Notes under the pieces: model-generated | The model's database searches: none | Told to the model about the DNA's origin: nothing | Seen by the model: the letters and a program-made list of their open reading frames with translations, nothing else | Origin: a virus | Virus record (IMG/VR): IMGVR_UViG_3300021338_000001 | Span: 1-37,797 of that record | Length of the DNA: 37,797 bases | Strand: one strand, 5' to 3' | Position numbers and translations under genes: made by a program | Part shown: positions 22,700 to 29,894 of the stretch, piece after piece | Layout: each line of letters opens with the position of its first letter | Numbering within the stretch: position 1 is the first letter of the stretch

Positions 22700-23170
22700 T
22701 TAAAATGGCGGGTTGTTATTTTGCTGCGGTGCAAAACCTCCCTGCTGCTGCCCTTGGTATTGCTGCTGCTGCGGTGCAAATCCGCCTTGCTGCTGTTGCG
22801 GTTGCTGGTATTGAGCTTGCTGATACTGTTGAGCCTGCTGTTGAGGTGCTTGCTGACCAGTGTGAACATACCCCAGCTTTGCATTTAAAATCTCAATGCT
22901 TAACTGCTGACCATTCTGGCCATCAAAAGATTTAACCTTTAACGCATCTCCAGAAACTTCAATCACGCTACCTTCAACTAATGCGTTTTGATAGAACTGA
23001 ATTTGATTAGGTTGCTTTGCAAAAATAGCGGCTTCGTAGTTAGTCCACTCATTCTGTTGCGTTTCGCGATCGTAATACTTAACACCAAGACGAATTCCGA
23101 AGCCTGTAGATTCGCCAGCCTGAAAGATTGAAGCGTTTTTATTTAATTTACCTACTACTGTGTGGGCCAT
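22700..23170 (-). CDS. ssb: Single-stranded DNA-binding protein
   Basis: The 156-aa protein has an OB-fold N-terminal part (about residues 1-105): VVGKLNKNASIF, FGIRLGVKYYDRET, EWTNYEAAIFAKQPN, GSVIEVSGDALKVK. Then comes a Gln/Gly-rich tail of about 50 residues. The tail ends NNNPPF: the Pro-Pro-Phe end is kept, but the acidic residues that usually bind partners are missing. It would coat ssDNA during replication and ERF recombination. Gene order ERF, exonuclease, SSB supports one recombination operon. The Gln-rich coding region is made of CAG/CAA-type repeats and could vary in length. Confidence 0.85.
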   Translation of the reverse strand: MAHTVVGKLNKNASIFQAGESTGFGIRLGVKYYDRETQQNEWTNYEAAIFAKQPNQIQFYQNALVEGSVIEVSGDALKVKSFDGQNGQQLSIEILNAKLGYVHTGQQAPQQQAQQYQQAQYQQPQQQQGGFAPQQQQYQGQQQGGFAPQQNNNPPF

Positions 23171-23179
23171 TTTGTTTTC

Positions 23180-23875
23180 CTATTTAATAAAGTTAATTTT
23201 GTTGTAAATTTCACGAAGTAAACGCACATCATCAGCGCAATACTCTGCAATTTTATCTATGTTTCCAACCTTGAACTCAGGCCAAACCTGAGAGCCGTCC
23301 ATGCCTTCATACTTGCCACCTAACCCAAGTTGCTTTGCTAGATTATCTAGTGATATACGACCGCCAAAACCTTCCCACAACTCCATTGTGCAAATGTGTT
23401 TTTTAGCGTAAGCATCAAAGCTAAATTGCGGCTCAACGCCATTAATAACAAAGCGCTTAAACAAGAAAGGTAAATCAAACTTTTTGTTATGAGCTACAAA
23501 AGTTACGCTTGGGTATTCTTTTAAAAGTACATTAATACTTTCTAGCATTTGTTTTTCGCTGCCAGTCAGAGTGATTACAGGGTCGTCGCCGCGAGCGATG
23601 CCAACACAGCACAGTTGACCTTTCCCACCATCAAATGAAGTCTTTAACCATTGCTCAGTGGCTTGGTTTTCTTTTTCTGACTCTGCGAATTCAGCAACCC
23701 AAAGCTCTTTTAATTCATCAACTGTTTTGTATTTACCTTGTTCTCCAAGATCTAAAGCTTCAATAAGTTTTGGTTTTGTTAAGCCTGGCGCTTTAACCTC
23801 TAGGTTTTCAGCAATCGACGCAACTGCGCCGACTGTTTGGTCTGGAATTGTCTCAATGTCTATAAATACGTTCAC
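23180..23875 (-). CDS. PolB-type DnaQ-like 3'-5' exonuclease
   Basis: The 231-aa protein carries the three exonuclease motifs of the DEDD superfamily: FIDIETIPD (Asp6, Glu8) at the start, VAHNKKFDLPFLFKRF (about 128-143) as ExoII, and YCADDVRLLREIY near residue 215 as ExoIII. The DIETIPD signature is that of predicted 3'-5' exonucleases related to the PolB exonuclease domain. It probably processes DNA ends for ERF-mediated annealing. Its start overlaps the ERF stop by four bases, indicating coupling. Confidence 0.85.
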   Translation of the reverse strand: MNVFIDIETIPDQTVGAVASIAENLEVKAPGLTKPKLIEALDLGEQGKYKTVDELKELWVAEFAESEKENQATEQWLKTSFDGGKGQLCCVGIARGDDPVITLTGSEKQMLESINVLLKEYPSVTFVAHNKKFDLPFLFKRFVINGVEPQFSFDAYAKKHICTMELWEGFGGRISLDNLAKQLGLGGKYEGMDGSQVWPEFKVGNIDKIAEYCADDVRLLREIYNKINFIK

Positions 23876-24465
23876 AGTGCTAGCTCCTGTATTTTTTTGA
23901 TGGTTTCTTTGCTAAGTGATAAGCCTTGGCCTGTAAGATTGTCAATAATATCTTGCACAGAACCACCGTTATTAAGGTGCTCAATCATGCCTTGCTTGTC
24001 ATTCTCAAAACCGTTGTACCAGTTTTTTTGCTGAGCTTGGTTGTTTTGCGCTTTAGATGCGCCAGAAACGCTTGCTGCGTCATCATCTTCCTGTGCTAGC
24101 CCGATTATAGCGGCGTAAGCATAACGGCGCTGATAAGTGATTGCAGAGCCTAATACTTGCGCTGGGTTTTTACCGCTACCACCTTGAAGCACAGCATTAA
24201 CCATAACAAACTCAGATGAAATCCATTGACCACTAGAATGACTTAACAGTGTAATCATCGTCTGTTTGCCTTGCTCATCCGAACCAAGCATTTGAGATAC
24301 AGCCAAGCCATTTGCAGCTAGGTGTGGTTTAGCAACATTTATGCACTCCGCAAGGTCTGCATACTTATAACCATGACCCTGCTTACCCTTACTTGCATTT
24401 TCTAGCTCACCTTGAAACTTAGACAAGGCGGTAAATAAATCATTTAACTTTTCTGACATTTTCAT
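23872..24465 (-). CDS. erf: ERF-family single-strand annealing protein
   Basis: The 197-aa protein shows the ERF family signature. It has an N-terminal FTALSKFQGELENASKGKQGHGYKYADLAE, where the YKYADL block is typical, then GLAVSQMLG, and ITYQRRYAYAAIIGLAQEDDDAA (about residues 108-130), the conserved 'Y.RRY...A..G...D.DDDG'-like region. A polar linker and a short C-terminal domain follow. ERF proteins anneal complementary strands and promote circularisation of P22-like genomes. ATG 24465 overlaps the stop of a 33-aa gene (ATGA), which supports this start over the ATG two codons later. Confidence 0.88.
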   Translation of the reverse strand: MKMSEKLNDLFTALSKFQGELENASKGKQGHGYKYADLAECINVAKPHLAANGLAVSQMLGSDEQGKQTMITLLSHSSGQWISSEFVMVNAVLQGGSGKNPAQVLGSAITYQRRYAYAAIIGLAQEDDDAASVSGASKAQNNQAQQKNWYNGFENDKQGMIEHLNNGGSVQDIIDNLTGQGLSLSKETIKKIQELAL

Positions 24466-24563
24466 GATCTAGCACTCAGTATTTGCTCAATCTCATAAAC
24501 TAAAGCTTCATCATTGTTTGCTTTAGCTCGCTCCAACTCTTCAAGTAAATTTTCACTACTCAT
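24462..24563 (-). CDS. Micro-protein upstream of ERF, 33 aa
   Basis: A 33-codon frame starts at ATG 24563 with a strong AGGGG ribosome site six bases upstream and ends in TGA overlapping the ERF start. The sequence is acidic and helical (MSSENLLEELERAKANNDEA), a single predicted helix. No family is recognised. Strong ribosome site and tight coupling make it a real gene or a translated leader that sets ERF expression. Confidence 0.68.
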   Translation of the reverse strand: MSSENLLEELERAKANNDEALVYEIEQILSARS

Positions 24564-24573
24564 TACTTACCCC

Positions 24574-24759
24574 TTACTTTTCTACATAAGTTAATTTAAA
24601 ACCCATAGCGTCAAGAAGCTTATTCACTGTTGATGTGTTTGGGTTTTTGCCTCGCATAATATCTGAAATAGTGTCGTAACTAACGCCAGATATACGGGAC
24701 AATTCTTTATTGCTGTTAATGCCAGCATCAGCCATTGCCTTTTTAATTAATACCTTCAT
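24574..24759 (-). CDS. Cro/C1-type HTH regulator, 61 aa
   Basis: The 61-aa protein is almost only an HTH domain of the Cro/C1 type: NSNKELSRISGVSYDTISDIMRG (about residues 15-37) with the recognition helix at YDTISDIM, then TSTVNKLLDAMGF. There is no peptidase or dimerisation tail, so it resembles a Cro or a short antitoxin-like regulator rather than a cleavable CI. It is divergent from the early + operon, across a region with facing promoters and two TGGTGAT sites. AAGG lies seven bases before ATG 24759. With no integrase seen, a lysogeny role is doubtful. Confidence 0.82.
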   Translation of the reverse strand: MKVLIKKAMADAGINSNKELSRISGVSYDTISDIMRGKNPNTSTVNKLLDAMGFKLTYVEK

Positions 24760-24776
24760 TTGCTAACCTTGTTTGA

Positions 24777-24881
24777 TTTGGTGATATGTAGAATAGCACA
24801 AGTTAAGATAGGCGCAACCACTAAATTAAATTAAAATAACACAAACTTAAAATTGACTGGTGATCAAGCAACTGCTACAGT
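24777..24881. promoter_or_regulatory. Divergent early control region
   Basis: On + there is TTGACT (24853-24858), 17 bases, TACAGT (24876-24881). On minus there is TTGCGC (24812-24817), 16 bases, TATTCT (24790-24795). TGGTGAT occurs at 24779-24785 and 24858-24864; the second lies in the + promoter spacer, beside the -35. They are candidate half-sites for the HTH regulator. The AT-rich middle (24820-24850) lacks other signals. Confidence 0.6.
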
Positions 24882-24906
24882 TACTGAAACTTAATAGGAG
24901 ATAGTA

Positions 24907-25164
24907 ATGAAAGAGAAATTTAACGAGCTATTCCCATACGGGATTGATTTTGATAGTGCAGGCCATGGCACTCTAATGCAGAACCGCTATGATGAACTGG
25001 GCGAAAATCAAATAGAGTACATTGAAAATGCAACTCTAGCTCATGCTGATATGTATGAAATGTTAAAGCTAACAATAAGCCTAATGGATGGTGACAGTAT
25101 CGAAGATTTTACATATCAATACAAAGAAATCGAATCTCTACTTAAACGCGCAAGGGGTGAGTGA
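24907..25164 (+). CDS. Early hypothetical protein, 85 aa
   Basis: First gene of the early + operon. The 85-aa acidic protein (MKEKFNELFPYGIDFDSAG, MYEMLKLTISLMDGD, IEDFTYQYKEIESLLKRA) is helical and soluble with no recognised family. GGAG lies before ATG 24907, under the TTGACT/TACAGT promoter. Its stop overlaps the next ATG. Its acidity and early position would suit an inhibitor of host functions, but that is only a guess. Confidence 0.7.
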   Translation: MKEKFNELFPYGIDFDSAGHGTLMQNRYDELGENQIEYIENATLAHADMYEMLKLTISLMDGDSIEDFTYQYKEIESLLKRARGE

Positions 25165-25337
25165 TGAATAAGCAACTTAAAAAATATTGCGAAGATAACC
25201 AAACCGCAATAGCTATGCGAGCAAGCAAGAGTGGCGAAGCTTTAATTTACGTAAACCCAAACGCTGATAGTAAAGAGGTTTCTAAAAGCCTAATGATTGC
25301 AATGACTGAGATATTAAAGATTAAGGATGGCGAGTAA
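25164..25337 (+). CDS. Early hypothetical protein, 57 aa
   Basis: A 57-codon frame runs from ATG 25164 (in TGATG with the upstream stop) to a stop that overlaps the next ATG at 25337. The sequence is MNKQLKKYCEDNQTAIA..., with a small alpha/beta pattern (GEALIYVNPNADSKEVSK, then a helix LMIAMTEILKI). No family is recognised. The perfect start/stop coupling on both sides strongly supports it as real. Confidence 0.75.
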   Translation: MNKQLKKYCEDNQTAIAMRASKSGEALIYVNPNADSKEVSKSLMIAMTEILKIKDGE

Positions 25338-25543
25338 TGGATAAAAAAATCAAACTACCATCCAAATTCACACAACTAAACGAGTTCCAAGCTCAAAGCC
25401 TTTTATACGCAATACGAGAAGCTATGGAACTGAGAAAAAACAACAAGGTAAATACACGCACAATTGAAGGTAAGTGCGGACTGGTATTTACTTTTAACTT
25501 TACCGATGCAGGCCATACAATTGTTGATTGGAGTGAGAAATGA
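25337..25543 (+). CDS. Early hypothetical protein, 68 aa
   Basis: The 68-aa protein has an N-terminal helical part (FQAQSLLYAIREAMELRKNNK) and a beta-rich end (GLVFTFNFTDAGHTIVDWSEK). No family is recognised. It is coupled on both sides: its ATG overlaps the preceding stop and its stop overlaps the next ATG. Confidence 0.7.
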   Translation: MDKKIKLPSKFTQLNEFQAQSLLYAIREAMELRKNNKVNTRTIEGKCGLVFTFNFTDAGHTIVDWSEK

Positions 25544-25857
25544 TAAAGGAAATTCTTACCAAACTTCTAACTATAAAAAGATTTATCACAGTTGAAAATG
25601 TTGAGATTTCAAAGTGGATGCCTATAAACTCCGCTGCATCATCAACAGAAAAGATTGTTATTAAAAATGATCGTGGATGGGTAAGGATTTGCCACTGCTT
25701 AATGGATGGCGATCGCCTAAGATTTTACGACCATAACGAGATAGAGATAGTTGGATTTAAACCAACTCATTACATGAGCTTAAATGACGAGGTTAAAGAT
25801 AAGGATTACGCAATCGCCATTGCAAAGCACTTTAACTTAATAGCAGAAGATTTATAG
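25540..25857 (+). CDS. Early hypothetical protein, 105 aa
   Basis: The 105-aa protein has a basic N-terminus (MIKEILTKLLTIKRF), a beta-rich middle (EKIVIKNDRGWVRICHCL, DRLRFYDHNEIEIVGF) and a helical end. The middle could be a small barrel. No family is recognised. It overlaps the previous gene by four bases and is followed 10 bases later by the DUF551 gene. Confidence 0.7.
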   Translation: MIKEILTKLLTIKRFITVENVEISKWMPINSAASSTEKIVIKNDRGWVRICHCLMDGDRLRFYDHNEIEIVGFKPTHYMSLNDEVKDKDYAIAIAKHFNLIAEDL

Positions 25858-25867
25858 AGAGGTTAGT

Positions 25868-26047
25868 ATGAGTGAATGGATTAGCATTAAAAATAAAACA
25901 CCAAGCAAAAACGGAAGTTATCTAGTATATCAAAAGCTTGGGTATAGATTCACAAGAGAGTTTTTTAATGGAACATGGCAAAACGCAAAATCAGATAAGT
26001 ACGGGGTGATAACTCACTGGATGCCACTACCCGAACCACCAAAATAA
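25868..26047 (+). CDS. DUF551 domain protein, 59 aa
   Basis: The 59-aa frame starts at ATG 25868 with AGAGG upstream. It begins MSEWISIKNKTPSKNGSYLV and ends GVITHWMPLPEPPK. The 'WI......P......V' opening and the 'THWMPLPEPP' ending are the signature of DUF551, a frequent small phage and prophage protein of unknown role. It closes the first early operon and is followed by a terminator. Confidence 0.88.
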   Translation: MSEWISIKNKTPSKNGSYLVYQKLGYRFTREFFNGTWQNAKSDKYGVITHWMPLPEPPK

Positions 26048-26058
26048 CCACCACAGCC

Positions 26059-26081
26059 AGCCGCTTAATTGCGGCTTTTTT
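26059..26081 (+). terminator. Terminator of first early operon
   Basis: AGCCGC-TTAATT-GCGGCT followed by TTTTTT. A second promoter with a palindromic operator follows at once. Confidence 0.88.
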
Positions 26082-26092
26082 GTGTCTGGGTG

Positions 26093-26121
26093 TTGACACG
26101 ATATTATGCACAGTGCATAAT
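26093..26121 (+). promoter_or_regulatory. Strong promoter overlapping a 19-bp perfect palindrome
   Basis: A consensus TTGACA (26093-26098), 17 bases, CATAAT (26116-26121). The palindrome ATTATGCACAGTGCATAAT (26103-26121; 9-bp arms, one centre base) covers half the spacer and the whole -10. It would drive the replication operon and looks built for repression by a dimer. Confidence 0.8.
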
Positions 26122-26152
26122 TGCTTAAACACACTAAATAAAGGTAATTAAA

Positions 26153-26404
26153 ATGAATATGACAAAAGAAGACTTGATGGATTTAATCAAGTATTGCAAC
26201 ACACAAAGACATAACGATGAAAGGGTCATAAGAAGAATTAAGCGAAACTACAAAGGGATTATGGAGAGATACAATCAAATTCCAAAAGAGCTAATAAGCG
26301 AGGATGGGATCATGTCACCAGATGAAGAAATTCAAATGCTTGTAGACTCCAAGGCTAAAGCAACAATACTTAAAAAGAAACTTCAATTAGAGCTTAGAAA
26401 ATAA
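26153..26404 (+). CDS. Hypothetical helical protein, 83 aa
   Basis: The 83-aa protein starts at ATG 26153 with AAAGG upstream. It is charged and helical throughout, with a basic central stretch (ERVIRRIKRNYKGIMERY) and a Lys/Leu-rich end (ATILKKKLQLELRK) that could form a coiled coil. No family is recognised. It is the first gene after the palindromic promoter, a position where phages often encode regulators or replication helpers. Confidence 0.68.
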   Translation: MNMTKEDLMDLIKYCNTQRHNDERVIRRIKRNYKGIMERYNQIPKELISEDGIMSPDEEIQMLVDSKAKATILKKKLQLELRK

Positions 26405-26453
26405 AAGCCAGTGGGTCAGACTGGCAATTTAAATATCAATTAACGAGGTAATT

Positions 26454-27176
26454 ATGACAAACAGAAAGCAAATAAGCAAAAGAATGCGGTTTGAGGTTTT
26501 AAAGAGAGATCATTTCACTTGTCAATATTGCGGCGGAAAGTCACCAGAAAAGATATTGCATATAGATCATATTAAACCAGTTTCTAAGGGCGGCAAAAAC
26601 ACAATGCTAAACCTTGTCACATCATGCATAGATTGCAATTTAGGTAAATCTAATAAGCTTCTATCTGATGATTCAGCGGTTATAAAGCAGCAAAAAGAAA
26701 CTGAGCTTCTAGCTGAGAAAAAGGCGCAAATAGAGCTTATGATAAAGTGGCAGGAGTCTTTAAACAACGCAGATGAAAAGCTTTATTCCAGCGTTGAAAA
26801 ATTAGTTAACAGTTATCTAGTTGATAGAAGTGTTAATGAAAATGGAATGATGAAGATAAGAAAGGCTGTTAAAAAAAATGGATATGAAAAAGTTTTCAAA
26901 TCTGTTTCTGAATGCTACATGAGAAGCGAAAGCATTGAAGCGTTTGCAGACTCTTGGGCTAAGGCAATTTTGCACTGTTACGAAAATAAAGGATTTAACA
27001 TACATTACATAAAGGGGATCTTGAAAAACAGACTCGACTATTTTAATGAGCGCGGGTTTTACATAGCAATGAACAGCCATGAGATAACAAAAGAAAATGA
27101 AAGTATCTATTTGAATGCTGCAAAAAACTGTAGAAACCAAACTGACTTTTACGAACTTATTTCTGAGGTGCTTTAA
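26454..27176 (+). CDS. HNH endonuclease domain protein with extra C-terminal domain
   Basis: The 240-aa protein has an N-terminal HNH domain (residues about 10-66): Cys23-x2-Cys26, HIDHIKPVSKGG with His39, Asn53, and Cys58-x2-Cys61 followed by NLGKS. A coiled segment follows, then a helical C-terminal domain of about 150 residues (SSVEKLVNSYLVDRSVNENG, FNIHYIKGILKNRLDYF). Its style is like replication-associated proteins rather than free homing enzymes. It stands directly upstream of the O-like initiator, so it may act in replication or be a domesticated nuclease. It is not inserted within another gene, which argues against simple homing. Confidence 0.82.
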   Translation: MTNRKQISKRMRFEVLKRDHFTCQYCGGKSPEKILHIDHIKPVSKGGKNTMLNLVTSCIDCNLGKSNKLLSDDSAVIKQQKETELLAEKKAQIELMIKWQESLNNADEKLYSSVEKLVNSYLVDRSVNENGMMKIRKAVKKNGYEKVFKSVSECYMRSESIEAFADSWAKAILHCYENKGFNIHYIKGILKNRLDYFNERGFYIAMNSHEITKENESIYLNAAKNCRNQTDFYELISEVL

Positions 27177-27177
27177 A

Positions 27178-27849
27178 ATGTCAATGACGTTAATGGTGAA
27201 AGCCTTAAAAACAAAGGTAGGAAACCCCCTTAGAAAGCTGGTTCTTTTAAAGCTAGCCGACAACGCAAATGATCAAGGCGAGTGCTGGCCTAGTTATCAG
27301 TACATTGCAGACCAGTGCGAAATGAGCAAGCGATCAGTAATGATTCACATAGCAAAGCTAATTGAAGATGGTTTTTTACGTAAAGAGCATAGGCTTGGAG
27401 GTGAAAAGAAAAACAAATCCAACCTTTACACTCTTATGGTTGGTGCAGGAGATTCACTAGGGGTGGTGCAGGAGATTCACCCCCCTAGTGCAGGAGATTC
27501 ACTAGGGGGTGGTGCAGGAGATTCACCCAGAACCTATCACTCTTTAGAACCTCCCATTAAACCATTGGATCAATCAAAGATTGCTCGCGCAAAACTTGAA
27601 GAAGATAGCTTTGAATATTGGTGGAAAGCTTACCCGAAGAAAGTTGCAAAAGCATCTGCTCTAAAATCCTGGAAAAAGGTTGTTAAGAAAATGGATGATG
27701 AAACAGTAACCGAACTAACCAATCACATTGTTAGCGATGTTGAGTTTAGGCTTAAAGACTTGGAAAGCGGCAATGATAGATTTATAGGCTTTGATAGACT
27801 TCACGCAACAACATATTTAAACCAGGAGAGATACAACGATGATTATTGA
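27178..27849 (+). CDS. Replication initiator, winged-helix, lambda O-like
   Basis: The 223-aa protein starts at ATG 27178, with GAGGTG seven bases upstream. The N-terminal part (LRKLVLLKLADNANDQGECWPSYQYIADQCEMSKRSVMIHI..., described here as residues about 18-75) is the winged-helix domain of phage replication proteins. A Gly/Ser/Pro linker follows, encoded by four 15-bp iterons. The C-terminal part (FEYWWKAYPKKVAKASALK, then ATTYLNQERYNDDY) matches the tail of O-like and helicase-loading proteins. The DnaB gene follows with an 11-base overlap. It probably binds the iterons and loads the helicase. Confidence 0.82.
   Translation: MSMTLMVKALKTKVGNPLRKLVLLKLADNANDQGECWPSYQYIADQCEMSKRSVMIHIAKLIEDGFLRKEHRLGGEKKNKSNLYTLMVGAGDSLGVVQEIHPPSAGDSLGGGAGDSPRTYHSLEPPIKPLDQSKIARAKLEEDSFEYWWKAYPKKVAKASALKSWKKVVKKMDDETVTELTNHIVSDVEFRLKDLESGNDRFIGFDRLHATTYLNQERYNDDY
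27443..27526 (+). repeat. Four iterons, probable replication origin
   Basis: GTGCAGGAGATTCAC occurs exactly at 27443-27457, 27466-27480, 27488-27502 and 27512-27526, spaced 23, 22 and 24 bases. Copy 2 lies in a different codon phase from the others yet is identical, so DNA rather than protein sequence is conserved. A 12-bp inverted repeat (CACCCCCTAGTG-type) links copies 2-4. The location inside an O-like gene parallels lambda ori. Confidence 0.8.
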
Positions 27850-29155
27850 TAACTTATGGGCTGTATTGTCTACCGCGCTTTTAAAAGGTGTAAGCCCAAA
27901 GACTAGGGAAGCTTTGAATGTAATCACCGAGGACATGATTGAAGATAAGTTTTCGCTTGAAGTTTACAAAACGATTAAGCAGTTAGATCAATTCGGTTCA
28001 ACTGTTAGTTTGATTGCTGTTGATGACGTTGCTGGTGGAAAGCTTGGGTATTCAGATTTGATTGAAGCAACTCAAAAATCAGGGCCAACATCCGACCCGA
28101 TATATTCAGCTATGCAAGTGCGAGCAATGCACAACGACAAGCTTGCAGCTAATGAGTTAAAAAATATCTTAGGAATGATACAGGGCGGCAAACCGTTTGA
28201 ACGTGAAACTGTTAGCCAATCGCTAAACGAATTGAGCCAACTGCTTGCGCCCGAAGTTAAAAGCAAGCCAAGGCCATTTAGCGAGTTTGTTACTGGTTAC
28301 ATTGATGTTATCGAGGAAAGGCAAAAGAACCCACAAGGAAGCTATCTTGATATTGGCCTAAATGTAATTGTTGAAAAGGTTGCTCTTGTTGTTGCTGGTG
28401 GCCAACCTGGCATGGGTAAAACTGCGCTGGCCTTGTTTTGTAATCGCTATGTTGCACAGCAAGGATTAAAAACGCTTATGTTTTCTCTTGAGATGGAAGG
28501 CGGTCAATTATTTGAGCGTGAGGTTGCAGCATTTGCAAGGATACCAACAAGAAGACTTAAAAAGGTTGGCGAAGAGGATTTGACTGATTTGCAATGGGCG
28601 CAATTAACTAAAAGCCTTGATGACTTGGACAAGCAGCAAATATTTATTGATGATGACCCTATGCTATCAATGCCAATCCTTCAAAAGAAGTGCAGAGAGT
28701 TTAAAGAAAAGCACCCAGACCTAGCCTTGATAACTGTTGATTACTTAACGTTGATGAAAATGCCTGACGCTTATTCTAGGGCGCTTTCAGTGGGTGAGGC
28801 TACCAGACAGATGAAGCTACTAGCAAAAGAGCTTAAAACACCTATTCTGTTGCTCTCACAGCTAAACCGTGAAGCAGATAAAGCACTTAGAGAGCCAAGA
28901 CCATCAGATTTGCGTGATTCAGGCTCAATTGAGCAGGACGCTGATATTATTGTTTTCCCTTATCGTGAAGAAGTTCACAAGCCAGAATCAAACAACAAAG
29001 GACTGGTAAAGGTAATCAAGGCCAAGGTGCGAGACGATGAAGTTGGTGAGCATATTTTAAGCTTTGAAAATGGAGCCATGTACGAATCAAATAGGGATTG
29101 GGCTGAAACCGTTGAGGATGATGTGGGCGGATTTGTGCCAAGGAAGAAATTCTAA
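27839..29155 (+). CDS. dnaB: Replicative DNA helicase, DnaB-like
   Basis: The 438-aa protein has the two-part DnaB layout: a short N-terminal helical domain (residues about 1-130) and a RecA-like helicase domain. Walker A is GGQPGMGKT (187-195); the Walker B-type LITVDYLTLMK lies near 300; SQLNREADKALREPRPSDLRDSGSIEQDADII (described as about 335-365) holds the typical DnaB motif 3/4 region. It unwinds DNA at the fork and should be loaded by the upstream initiator. It overlaps the initiator by 11 bases and the next gene by one. No phage primase or polymerase is seen, so host enzymes are needed. Confidence 0.92.
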   Translation: MIIDNLWAVLSTALLKGVSPKTREALNVITEDMIEDKFSLEVYKTIKQLDQFGSTVSLIAVDDVAGGKLGYSDLIEATQKSGPTSDPIYSAMQVRAMHNDKLAANELKNILGMIQGGKPFERETVSQSLNELSQLLAPEVKSKPRPFSEFVTGYIDVIEERQKNPQGSYLDIGLNVIVEKVALVVAGGQPGMGKTALALFCNRYVAQQGLKTLMFSLEMEGGQLFEREVAAFARIPTRRLKKVGEEDLTDLQWAQLTKSLDDLDKQQIFIDDDPMLSMPILQKKCREFKEKHPDLALITVDYLTLMKMPDAYSRALSVGEATRQMKLLAKELKTPILLLSQLNREADKALREPRPSDLRDSGSIEQDADIIVFPYREEVHKPESNNKGLVKVIKAKVRDDEVGEHILSFENGAMYESNRDWAETVEDDVGGFVPRKKF

Positions 29156-29493
29156 TGAAAAACGATGCACAAAAACAATTTGAAAATCATTGCTCAGAAC
29201 ACCTAGATATGCGCCATCACTTACCGATAGCGCAACAGGTCTACAAAGAGGCATACGAAGCAGAGCCTATCGAAGTTAAAAAAAGAAACATGGCTTTTAG
29301 AGCTATGAATACATATTTAAGACGACAGCTTGAAGCTATAGGCTGGGGCAATTGGCGACCAGACGAAAAAGGAAATAAGCCAAAACGAGTAGCACCGCAG
29401 CAAAGTAAATTAACAGATTCAGAACGCGCAGCAGTAGCGCATAAAGCGACAAAAGAAATACCGAAAGGTATGGGCATAAAATTAGATTGGTAA
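29155..29493 (+). CDS. Hypothetical replication-region protein, 112 aa
   Basis: The 112-aa protein starts in the TAATG shared with dnaB. It is basic and helical; the middle part (RNMAFRAMNTYLRRQLEAIGWGNWRPDEKG) carries a Trp-rich GWGNW turn, and the end is basic and polar. No family is recognised. Its place between helicase and a Ref-like nuclease suggests a DNA-metabolism role. Confidence 0.7.
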   Translation: MKNDAQKQFENHCSEHLDMRHHLPIAQQVYKEAYEAEPIEVKKRNMAFRAMNTYLRRQLEAIGWGNWRPDEKGNKPKRVAPQQSKLTDSERAAVAHKATKEIPKGMGIKLDW

Positions 29494-29503
29494 GGGGTAG
29501 AAG

Positions 29504-29887
29504 ATGCTAAGTAAAAACACAAAACCAAACGCAGAGGAAAAGGCGTGGCTTAAAGCTGTAGCTGATTTTCATAACGAGCATGGAGTTGGTTATCTATTCG
29601 GTGATATGTGGAATGATGCACCATTCCAGGTGCACCATGTATGCGGCAGAAGCTACAAACACAACAAGGTTAAAATCGGGCATTGGTTTATTTTACCTGC
29701 ACCGCAACAGCTTCACGATGTGCATAGTTCACACCCGCTGAATGTTACGCACTACAGAAAGCGATTTTCAGAAGCTTTTGGAAATCAGAGATACCTATGG
29801 CGCAAGATGGTTGAGAAAATGGCTGAGCATGGCATAGCAGAGCCAGAAAGCGATATTATTAATGTAATTATGTTGACTAAGTATTGA
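29504..29887 (+). CDS. Ref-like recombination nuclease (HNH fold)
   Basis: The 127-aa protein contains FQVHHVCGRSYKHNKVKIGHWFILPAPQQLHD (about residues 41-72). This is the 'HHV.GR.......G.WF.LP....HH'-type core of the P1 Ref / HNHc_6 family of RecA-dependent nucleases found with NinB and RuvC-like genes. A later segment (HPLNVTHYRKRFSEAFGNQ) fits the same family. The second His of the usual pair is replaced by Gln-Gln-Leu-His spacing, so activity cannot be judged by eye. It belongs to the replication-recombination operon. Confidence 0.72.
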   Translation: MLSKNTKPNAEEKAWLKAVADFHNEHGVGYLFGDMWNDAPFQVHHVCGRSYKHNKVKIGHWFILPAPQQLHDVHSSHPLNVTHYRKRFSEAFGNQRYLWRKMVEKMAEHGIAEPESDIINVIMLTKY

Positions 29888-29894
29888 GGTTGTT

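Noticed and set aside
26454-27176. Homing endonuclease or intron inserted in a gene
   Set aside because: The HNH protein is a stand-alone gene with a ribosome site in an operon, and its neighbours are intact; no split gene is seen.
27443-27526. CRISPR-like array
   Set aside because: Repeats are 15 bp with 7-9 bp spacers, lie inside a coding gene, and no cas gene is present. They fit replication iterons.
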